Source: an uncultured Elioraea sp. (GTDB lineage: Bacteria; Pseudomonadota; Alphaproteobacteria; Acetobacterales; Acetobacteraceae). From it: a stretch of 64,000 nucleotides of DNA. A program made the position numbers and the translations under genes. This document shows, piece after piece, positions 32,403 to 40,600 of the stretch; the first letter of the stretch is position 1, and every line of letters begins with the position of its first letter. The notes beneath the pieces are model-generated. The model searched no databases. It saw only the letters and a list, made by a program, of their open reading frames with translations, and was not told where the DNA came from. The stretch lies in assembly GCA_937928775.1 (NCBI GenBank), contig CALFVI010000014.1:21028-85027 (forward strand). Reading direction: 5' to 3'.

Positions 32403-33719
32403 ATGAACGAGATGTCGAATCCCGCCGCACAGACGGTGACCATCACGGTCGATGGAACCAACCGCTCGGCCATCCTGCCGGTGATTTCGGGCACGCTTGG
32501 CCCCTCGGTGATCGACATTCGGCGTCTCTACCAAGAGCTCGGCATGTTCACCTACGACCCCGGGTATGGCGCGACGGCAGCGTGCGAGAGCACCATTACC
32601 TACATCGACGGGGAACAAGGGATTCTCCTGCACCGCGGCTATCCGATCGAGCAGCTTGCCGAACAGTGCACCTTTCTTGAGGTTGCGCACCTCCTCCTGT
32701 ACGGCGAACTGCCGTCCAAGGCACAATATGACGCGTTTTCGCGCACGATCACGCGCCATACGATGATCCATGAGCAGCTGCGGCGGTTCTTCGACGGGTT
32801 CCGCCGCGACGCCCACCCGATGGCGGTGCTGACCGCGGTGGTGGGCGCGATGAGCGCGTTCTATCCGGACTCGAGCGACGTCAACGATCCGCGTCAGCGC
32901 GAAATCGCCGCACATCGGTTGATCGCGAAGGTGCCGACCATCGCTGCCTGGGCGTACAAATACTCCATCGGTCAGCCGTTTATGTATCCCCGCAACGATC
33001 TCAGCTACGCTGAAAACTTCCTCTACATGCTCAATGCGGTGCCGACCGAGCCCTATGTGATCAATCCTGTGCTTGCGCGGGCCATGGATCGCATCCTGAT
33101 CCTGCATGCGGATCACGAGCAGAATGCCTCAACCTCGACCGTGCGGCTCGCGGGCTCCACCGGGGCGAACCCCTTCGCCTGCGTGGCTGCGGGCATTGCC
33201 ACCCTCTGGGGGCCGGCCCATGGCGGAGCGAACGAGGCGGTGCTGAAGATGCTGGCCGAGATCGGCTCAGTCGACCGGATCCCGGAATTCATCGCCAAGG
33301 TGAAGGACAAAAATAGCAACGTCAGACTGATGGGCTTCGGGCATCGCGTATACAAGAATTACGATCCGCGCGCCAAGATCATGGCGAGAACCTGCCGCGA
33401 GGTCTTGGCCGAGCTTGGCATCGAACACGAGCCTTTGCTGGAAATCGCTATGGAGCTCGAACGGATTGCTCTCTCCGACGAGTACTTCATCAGCCGCAAG
33501 CTCTATCCGAATGTCGATTTCTATTCCGGAATCATCCTCAGGGCGATGGGCTTGCCGACCAGCATGTTCACCGCCCTGTTCGCAGTCGCACGCACGGTGG
33601 GTTGGATCAGCCAGTGGAAGGAAATGATTGGCGACCCATCGCAGCGGATCGGACGACCGCGCCAGGTTTACACGGGGGCGACACAACGGGACGTCATCCC
33701 ACTCGCCGAACGCGGCTGA
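32403..33719 (+). CDS. gltA: Citrate synthase (type II)
   Basis: Condenses acetyl-CoA and oxaloacetate in the TCA cycle. The catalytic triad is in place: His273 in [10 protein letters not shown], His314 in [15 protein letters not shown] and Asp372 in NVDFYSGI. The 438-residue length and the N-terminal beta-rich extension ([20 protein letters not shown]) are those of hexameric, NADH-sensitive type II enzymes of Gram-negatives. ATG 32403 is preceded by a GGGGAGA-like ribosome-binding site. Confidence 0.97.
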   Translation: MNEMSNPAAQTVTITVDGTNRSAILPVISGTLGPSVIDIRRLYQELGMFTYDPGYGATAACESTITYIDGEQGILLHRGYPIEQLAEQCTFLEVAHLLLYGELPSKAQYDAFSRTITRHTMIHEQLRRFFDGFRRDAHPMAVLTAVVGAMSAFYPDSSDVNDPRQREIAAHRLIAKVPTIAAWAYKYSIGQPFMYPRNDLSYAENFLYMLNAVPTEPYVINPVLARAMDRILILHADHEQNASTSTVRLAGSTGANPFACVAAGIATLWGPAHGGANEAVLKMLAEIGSVDRIPEFIAKVKDKNSNVRLMGFGHRVYKNYDPRAKIMARTCREVLAELGIEHEPLLEIAMELERIALSDEYFISRKLYPNVDFYSGIILRAMGLPTSMFTALFAVARTVGWISQWKEMIGDPSQRIGRPRQVYTGATQRDVIPLAERG

Positions 33720-33734
33720 GAGGCGACACGCCTC
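33720..33734 (+). terminator. Short hairpin after gltA
   Basis: GAGGCG and CGCCTC pair as a 6-bp stem with a three-base loop immediately after the gltA stop codon. There is no T-tract, so it is a weak candidate terminator. Confidence 0.3.
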
Positions 33735-34125
33735 CAGATCTCCGGTCGATCGTCGAAACCTACACCCTCAGTCAGGCTCGCCGCGAGGAGACCGTCCCAC
33801 CGCGCGAGGCGGACTCAAGCGACGACGCATTGTCTGCCAAGACTTGACGGCGACTCACCAGCCGGGCAAAGGTTACGTTGCGAGATCGTGTTGTCCACAC
33901 GATCCACAGGCGCGGCCTAGGGCCGATTTCCAAGCTTTGCCGCCGATTGCAGCGAAGCCTGACCGGTTTTCCAGGTTTCGACTCACAGGCTGACACATGC
34001 GCCACCCGCGGCGGCAGAGCGTGAATTTTCTATCTTAGGTTGATACCCCCCGCTTGCACTTTTCCGACGGTTGTATTCAGAATGCGTGCCGGAGGTATGG
34101 AATGCACCCTCCTGGAGGCAGCCCC
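33735..34125. other. Gene-free region with two DnaA-box-like 9-mers
   Basis: I see no credible gene in these 391 bases. The clearest features are two adjacent 9-mers resembling DnaA boxes on the + strand, TTGTCCACA (33891-33899) and CGATCCACA (33900-33908), and a comparatively AT-rich stretch (34020-34070) just before the next gene that probably contains its promoter. Confidence 0.4.
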
Positions 34126-34776
34126 ATGGAACGGTACGCGAGCCTGGATGCTCTGGTCCGCCATCAGCTGCGGAAATGGCCCCAACATCCCCCCGGGCTC
34201 TGGACACGTCTCAACGGCACACCGCGGGTCCTGCGCGGCCGTCCGGCCGATGCCACGAACGCCGTTTCACCCTTTCTCAAGATTCCGGGCTCGGACCGCC
34301 TGAAGACCCTGCCGGATGGGATGTGGCTTCAGTTCGGCGGCACCCCCGCCGAGCCCTGGTGCGACGTGGTCGCGATCGAAGCCTGCTCCTCGTTCCAAAA
34401 CCTGCTCGACAAGAGGGCCAGGTTCGCCCCGTCGACCCACTCCCTCCTCGTCGTCTGTCCACTGCCTTGGCTTCTTGCCTCCGCCAGCGGTGGAGACCCC
34501 ACACCGCGCTGGCGTCTGACGGGGATTTTCGATACGGAACCGACCGGGCCACTGACCTTGCCGGTGCGCGATGTGCGCGTGCTCTACGGTCTGAAGGACA
34601 AGCACTTCCAGCCCTTCGTCCAGAGCCAGGTGCCGCACGCCCATGAGTTCTTCTGCCCGATGACGGCACTGACCGCCGAGAGGGGCTATGAGGCGCCGGC
34701 CATGCAGGCCCTGCTCAGCCGGCTTTCGACCACCGCCAACTTCTACGAACTGCCACCCGAACGTTCAGCCGGCTGA
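34126..34776 (+). CDS. Unrecognised protein, 216 residues
   Basis: I do not recognise this protein. ATG 34126 is preceded by a perfect GGAGG seven bases upstream, which decides the start over an earlier in-frame ATG at 34054. The product is soluble-looking, with no signal peptide or membrane helix, about balanced charge, and a basic N-terminal third. Codon use is high in G/C at third positions like its neighbours, so it is a real gene. The motif-like stretches WLQFGGTPAEPWCDVVAIE and LLVVCPLPWLLAS are the most hydrophobic parts. The 3' end overlaps the convergent phosphodiesterase gene by 12 bases. Confidence 0.75.
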   Translation: MERYASLDALVRHQLRKWPQHPPGLWTRLNGTPRVLRGRPADATNAVSPFLKIPGSDRLKTLPDGMWLQFGGTPAEPWCDVVAIEACSSFQNLLDKRARFAPSTHSLLVVCPLPWLLASASGGDPTPRWRLTGIFDTEPTGPLTLPVRDVRVLYGLKDKHFQPFVQSQVPHAHEFFCPMTALTAERGYEAPAMQALLSRLSTTANFYELPPERSAG

Positions 34777-35685
34777 ACCGATCGCCATCGGCAGCGCGAT
34801 CCCATAGCGCGCGAGCACGGACCGGGCCCGATCCGGATAGTCAGTGATCAACCCGGCGACACCCCAATCGATCAGGCGCGCCATCTCGACTGGCCCGTTC
34901 ACGGTCCACGGGATCACCGCGACCCCGAGGGCGCGCGCCTCTGCCACCATGGCAGCGGTAAGATCTCGATGGTCCGGCGACCACACGGTGCCGCCCGCTG
35001 CGCGCACAACCGCCGGAATGGAACCGCCGTGCGCCCGCGGATCGAAGCCGGCCAACCAGGGCGAGGGTGCCGATCCGCACGGGGCAAGCGTGCGCGCACT
35101 GGTCAGGTATGAGGTCTTGATCGCCGGTTGGTGGCATTGCACCCAGAGCAGACTGCGCCAGTCAAACGACTGCACCATGGCCCGCTCCGCCACCCCCTCC
35201 GCGACCAGTACGCAGACCAGTCGCTCCGCCATCTCTTCAGGAGAGACCGTAAGGTCGGGACGGTCGGGAAAGAGTTTGGTCTCAATATTGAACCGGACGT
35301 GATCAGCGCCGCATGCCTTGGCGAGCGCGATCACCTCAGAGAGCGAGGGGATGCGTTCGCCGTCGACGGGGCACTGGTCGGGAAACAGCACTGCGGTGCG
35401 GCTGCCAGGCTTGAGACGCCCGACATCGTAGCGGCGGAGCTCTTCAAAGGTGAGGCTGCGAATCGCAGGACCCGCTGTATCGAGCCAAGCCCCGTCTGGC
35501 CCCCGGGTGAGGTCCGGGTTCAACACCGGATCATGGCTGACGACGACCACACCATCGGCCGTCACCGCGATGTCCATTTCCAGCGTGCTGACGCCGATGG
35601 CGAGCGCCCGGGAGAAGCCCGCGAGGGTATTCTCGGGGGCAAGCCCGCGCGCCCCGCGGTGGCCTTGCAGGTCAAAGACGCGCAT
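34765..35685 (-). CDS. Glycerophosphodiester phosphodiesterase (GDPD)
   Basis: Hydrolyses glycerophosphodiesters to glycerol-3-phosphate and an alcohol. Catalytic and metal residues are visible: His9-Arg10 in QGHRGARG, Glu18 in APENT, Glu36 and Asp38 in LEMDIAVT, His51 in VVSHDP, and FNIETKL farther on; WTVNGPVEMARLIDWGVAG near the end is also typical. Residues start with no signal peptide, so this is a cytoplasmic UgpQ-like type, not periplasmic GlpQ. It is 306 residues, standing alone. Confidence 0.92.
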   Translation of the reverse strand: MRVFDLQGHRGARGLAPENTLAGFSRALAIGVSTLEMDIAVTADGVVVVSHDPVLNPDLTRGPDGAWLDTAGPAIRSLTFEELRRYDVGRLKPGSRTAVLFPDQCPVDGERIPSLSEVIALAKACGADHVRFNIETKLFPDRPDLTVSPEEMAERLVCVLVAEGVAERAMVQSFDWRSLLWVQCHQPAIKTSYLTSARTLAPCGSAPSPWLAGFDPRAHGGSIPAVVRAAGGTVWSPDHRDLTAAMVAEARALGVAVIPWTVNGPVEMARLIDWGVAGLITDYPDRARSVLARYGIALPMAIGSAG

Positions 35686-35732
35686 CTCACGCGCCGCTTG
35701 CGCGTCGCCGGCTGATTGCGCCTCTCAGCCTC

Positions 35733-35972
35733 TCAATCGCACGGACAGCCAGGAGTCGGGCCTGTGCTCTCGCGTACCACGTGATGGTCGATCCATTCGG
35801 CGACCAGCCTGCGCGCCTCGTTCACCGAAGCTTCGGGGTGATGGATCCGGTAGAGGATGGTGCAGGCGCGGAAGGCCTCGGGATCGCCCGTTCCGTGGGC
35901 GCGCAACTCGCGATAGGCCGAAACGACGGCCCGTTCGCAACGCCGCGCGATGTAGCTGAAATCTCGCCCCAT
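35733..35972 (-). CDS. Small conserved-looking protein, 79 residues
   Basis: I do not recognise a family. The 79-residue product has an amphipathic helical look, starts with MGRDFSYIARRCERAVVSAY and ends in a Cys-containing tail (GPTPGCPCD). A GGAGGG-like ribosome-binding site lies upstream of ATG 35972. Third-position G/C bias supports coding. It lies 47 bases upstream of (5' to) the phosphodiesterase gene on the same strand, so the two may be cotranscribed. Confidence 0.6.
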   Translation of the reverse strand: MGRDFSYIARRCERAVVSAYRELRAHGTGDPEAFRACTILYRIHHPEASVNEARRLVAEWIDHHVVRESTGPTPGCPCD

Positions 35973-36098
35973 CGACCCTCCGCCCTCACCACGTATCGGT
36001 CACTCTCTCCCGTCGCGGCCCAACTGAGAATGAATCGCAACGCAAGTGCGAGTGTAGGCCACGAAGAGAGGCGATTCAACCGTCGGCGCTCAGTGCGC

Positions 36099-37165
36099 TC
36101 AATCGGACAGACTGGCGGCGATCGCCTCCCCGACCTCCCGCGCGCCCGCCCCAACGCCGAGGTCGCGTGCGCAGCCCCGCGGCAAGCACCTGTTCGATCG
36201 CACGCAGGATCATGGCTGCCGCGCCGGTCTCGCCGAGATGGTCGAGCATCATCCCTCCGACCAGATCTGGGTGATCCGCACTTCCACCCGCCTGCCAGCA
36301 ATGTCGGGAGCTGAACCGTGCACCGGTTCGAACAGCGAGGGAAAGCGCCGTTCGGGGTCGGTGTTCGCCGAAGGCGCCTCCCCGACCGAGCCTGCCAGCG
36401 CAGCACCAAGGTCGGACAGGATGTCGCCGAAGAGATTGGAGCCCACCACGACGTCGAACCAGTCCGGGTGCTGCACAAAGTGCGCACACAGGATGTCGAT
36501 GTGGAACTGGTCCTGTCGCACGTCAGGACATGTCTGGCCGATTGCCGCGATGTGCTCGTCTCACCAGCGCATGGTGAGGGTGACGCCTTCGACTTGGTCG
36601 CGCCGGTGAGGTGCTTCTTCGGCCGAGAGCGCGCGAGTGTGATCGCGTTGCAGAGGATCCGATCGACGCCGAGGCGGGTGAACACGCTCTCCTGGACGAC
36701 GAACTCCCGCTCCGTGCCAGCGAACATACGCTCGCCGACAGGCGAGGACTCGCCCTCCGTGTTTTCGCGAACGACGATGACATCGATGTCCTCGGGCCCG
36801 CGCCCAGCCAGGGGGCTGCGCATGCCTGGAAGCAAGCAAACGGGGCGGAGGTTCACGTACTGGTCGAAGCTGCGGCGGATCGGAATCAACAGACCCCAGA
36901 GCGAGACGTGGTCGGGCACCCCCGGCCAACCGACCGCGCCGAGAAAAATCCCATCCGCCTCGCGCAGGCGCTCGAGAGCATCCTCGGGGATCAGCGCACC
37001 GGTCGTCAGCGAGGGGCCGCAAGACCAGTCGTATTCGGTGCAGTCGAAGGAAAAGCCAAAGCGGCGCCCGGCAGCTTCCAGCACGCGCGCCCCTTCGGGC
37101 ACAATCTCGCGCCCGATGCCGTCGCCCGGGATCACCGCGATGGCCTAGCGGCAGTCGCTGGCCAT
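36099..37165 (-). pseudogene. Decayed tartrate / D-malate dehydrogenase (TtuC/DmlA family)
   Basis: Pieces of one beta-decarboxylating dehydrogenase occur in order in different frames: IAVIPGDGIGREIVPEG, RENTEGE, the QDQFHIDILCAHFVQHPDWF segment, VVGSNLFGDILSDLG, PSLFEPVHGSAPDIAG, GGMMLDHLGE and REVGEAIAASL. Lesions on the coding strand: TAG at 37147-37145 (codon 7 after ATG 37165), one base lost near 36588, TGA at 36563-36561 in place of a Trp-like codon, one base lost near 36256, and one base gained at 36165. The family oxidises tartrate or D-malate with NAD+; this copy cannot make a full protein. GTG 37135 could be an alternative start just after the TAG. Confidence 0.9.
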
Positions 37166-37407
37166 GAAACGCCCCCACAGTATGCGGCTGGGTGAACCAA
37201 CCCTGGGCGGGAGGCGCGATCGCGTCAATCGGCCGCCGGCGTTACCCTGCCTCATCACCGCGGCACCACCATTCTTCTTCAGACGAAAAACGCCGCGGCT
37301 CATTGGCGCACGCGCGACCCTCGTCCCTCGAGGCTTCAGTGCAGGTGCGGCGCCGCGCCCGCATGACCAGCAACAAGGCCGCACACCTTCTCCAGGTACC
37401 GCCTGAC

Positions 37408-37627
37408 CTACCCGGGCTTGCTCTGTGCGCACAATGCGAGCGGGATCTTGCGGTGGAAATCGTCGGAGTCGTCGAGACGCTGGCGAACGATCTCCTCCAA
37501 GCATCGCATCGCGCAGAAGGACACGGGCCGGATCGGCCTCTTGCATTTCGACCCAAATCACCTCGTTGCAGAAGCGGCGCAGAACCGCGTCAAGCGGAAG
37601 CGTAACGTCTTGCTTAGACATGGCCAT
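37408..37627 (-). pseudogene. Possible frameshifted small gene downstream of the helicase-nuclease
   Basis: From ATG 37627 (or 37621) one frame reads MSKQDVTLPLDAVLRRFC and on through VEMQEADPARVLLRDAM; after one apparent extra base at 37501 the neighbouring frame continues LEEIVRQRLDDSDDFHRKI and ends at TAG 37410-37408. Both halves have strong G/C third positions, and joined they give a compact charged protein of about 73 residues. It begins 45 bases after the helicase-nuclease stop on the same strand. I do not recognise a family, and it could be coincidental. The rest of 37166-37671 shows nothing I can name. Confidence 0.35.
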
Positions 37628-37671
37628 CGCAGCGGCGCGCCAAGGCCCCATCGCTTCACCATGCCGGAGGG

Positions 37672-40600
37672 CTATACCCGCGCAGGGTCGAGCCTTGTCT
37701 GCCGGCCAGGTGAAGGGGCAGGGGCCGGCGCACGGGTGGTCGCGGTGCCGTTCGGCTGCACTGGCAACCGACGGTCCCCGCGAGCGGCCTCGATTTCGCG
37801 CATGATCGTGGCGACGAGTGCATCCGCCGCGCCGTCGGGGTTGCTGAACCAGTCGGTGGACCATACGCGCACGATGCGCCAGCCAAGCCGCTTCAGGTTT
37901 TCCTCGCGTAGCCGATCGCGGTCTCGCACGCAGCGCGCGCGGTGGTAGGTGGCGCCGTCGCACTCAATCCCGACCACGTACCGCGTCGGGTCGTCCGGGT
38001 CGCGCACGGCGAGGTCGATGCGATAGCCTTGCACGCCAAGCTGAGGGACGACGTCGAAGCCGCGCGCGATCAGAGTGCGCCTCACCGCCTCCTCGAACGG
38101 GCTCTCTGGGCTGCCTGTCGTGCCGTCCGTCCTTGCTGGCAATACACCACCCTCGCGCGCATAGGCGAGATAGTCGCGCAGAATGCGTACGCCGCGCGCC
38201 TTGCCGTCGGCCAAGATCTCTTCCGGCTCCAGCGAGGCAAACAGGACGATTTTCGCGCGGGCACGAGTGAAGAGCACGTTGAGACGACGATCCCCATCGG
38301 CGTTGCGCTGGATCGGCGCGAATCGTTGATGCAGCACACCTTCTTCGGTCCTGCCGTAGCCGAGCGAGATCAGCACCACGTCGCGTTCGTCACCCTGTAC
38401 GTTCTCGAGGTTCTTGACGAAGAATGGCTCGCGCGGGCTCGCACGCTCCTCCCAGGCATCGAGGTAGCAGCGCAGAGCGTCATTTCGCGTCGCCTGCACA
38501 TCGATCTCGCGTCGGATCAGGTCCGCTTGCGCCACGTTCATGGCCACCACACCCATGCTCAAATCCGGGCGCCTGGCCGCCCGCGCCACCACCTCGGCGA
38601 CGATGGCCCGGGCCTCCTCGATGTTTACTCTCCGGCCCTCGCCGCCCCGCCAGAGGCCGCCCACCTGCCGAAGCTCGACACCCAAATCCTCGCCCGGCTC
38701 CGCAGCAGCGGGAAAGACAACGAGCTCGTCGTCGTAGAAGTGCCGGTTGGAGAAGGCGATCAGCGACTGGTGGCGGGAACGGTAGTGCCACAGCAGGCGC
38801 CGCTTCGGGGCAAAGGCACGCGCGGCTAGGTCGAGAACGGACTTCGCGCCTTCCGGCGCATCCTCTTCGTCATCCTCCTCGCCGTCAAACAGTCGCTCGA
38901 AGAAGTCGGTTGGCGGCAGCTGCTTCGGATCACCCACAATCACCGTCTGACGACCGCGGAGCAGCGACCCGAAAGCGTCTTCGGGCCTGATCTGCGAGGC
39001 CTCGTCCATCACGATGAGATCGAACGCATCAGATCGCGCCGGCAACAGCTCGGCGACGGAGAGGGGCGACATCATCACGCACGGGAAAAGAGTCGTGACT
39101 GCATTGAAGGCCCGATCCATCAGCCTCCGCAGCGGAATGAAACGTTTCCTTTTGGTCAATTCATGGTTGATCAATGCCATCTCGGTCCAGTCCGCGCGCG
39201 GGCCGCTCGCCGACCCGGACGGCGGGGTGCGCGCGAGCAGTGCCTCACGCAGCCGCGCGGCGTTCGCATCAAGCAACGCAGCATCGGCGCGGCGGAAACG
39301 CTCGCGCATCTGCTCGAGATCGTCGCCGCCAAGGCAAAGGATTTTCCCCGCCTTTGCCCCGTGCAGCGAGGCTGCACGATGCGCCACGCACCAGGCAAGC
39401 GCCGTGGTCAAACGATCGGGCGCGATCCACCCCGCCTCGGCCGCTGCGGCAAGGGGCCCGGCCAAGGGGTGTTCGCGTGCGGCCTCAAGACGCTTGCGCC
39501 AATGCACAGTCGGCAGGATCAGGGCGCGCTGCGCAATCAGCTGTTCCATCCGCCGCAGCACATCCTGAAACGACTCCGACGGTTGCGGACCCAGCGCTAC
39601 AGCGCCGATCTCGCGCAGTGCCTCTTCCGCTCCGCTTAGCCTGTTGAGCGCCACCTGAAGGCTGCGCGTCGCCGAGGCGATTTCGGCCCTTTGTGCCGCA
39701 TCCCCTGCGAGCAGGGCGGCAGCCCCCTCGGGGATCACGTCGTGGACCTCGCGGGCGCGGGCGATCGCCTGCTCCGCCGCAACCAAGGCCTGCTCGTCCG
39801 CCAGCGCCTCCGATCCGAACAGTACGGGCCAGAGCGGATCTGTGCGCGCATGGTCTTCTGCATCGAGCTGCCGCAACGCCTCCGCCACGCGGCTTGCCTC
39901 ACCGATCGCCAAACTGAGCGGTAGGCCGAGCGCACGCGCCAATTGACGCATTTTTTCGATGCGTTCGAGCCGCCCTGCCGCGCTCTCGATCACCGCATCG
40001 ACTCCGCCCGTGCCGTCTGATCGAGCAAGCGCCTCGCGCAGGGGGGCAAGAGCTGGCGCCGCTGCGGCGAGGCCTCGGAAATCCTGCTCCGGCAGCGCGA
40101 TGAGTTGGCGAAGAAGCGATCGCGGCACGCCCGCACGCTCACTCTCGGCCAATGTCGCCTGCCACTGAGCGGCCTCGGCGAGAGCGGCGATGGGAAGCCG
40201 ACGCGGATCCCTTACGTTCTCGCAATGACGGCGGATGACGTCCCGTGCCGCGAGCTCGGCGCCCTTCTCGATCGCAGCCAGGGCGTCGTGCAACAGCTCC
40301 GCCGCGCGGCGCGGCTTTGGCAAATCAGTTGCGCCGGCCCATAGCTGGCGCAACACCCGACGCGCCTCGCGCCCGCGCGATGTCCAGCCGGTCATCAGCC
40401 GCCAGGAGGTGAAAACACGGCACGCCGTCACGAGTTGCGCACGATCGAGGACCAACAGACGATCCACGTCCAACTCCAACGCGAGCTTTCTGAACCGATC
40501 GATCAGTTCGTCGTGCGCCGCGAGCGTCTCGCGTAGAGCTCCAGCATCGCGTTCAAGTCCTTGGCGTCGCAAGCCGATGGCGGCTTCCGGCAACTGGGAA

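Noticed and set aside
33720-34125. Replication origin in the gltA downstream gap
   Set aside because: Only two imperfect DnaA-like boxes, no AT-rich unwinding element and no origin-linked genes nearby.
37145-37963. 272-codon minus-strand frame overlapping the helicase end and the gap
   Set aside because: Mostly the helicase tail read out of frame; only the piece from 37627 to 37501 looks coding and is reported as part of a possible frameshifted small gene.
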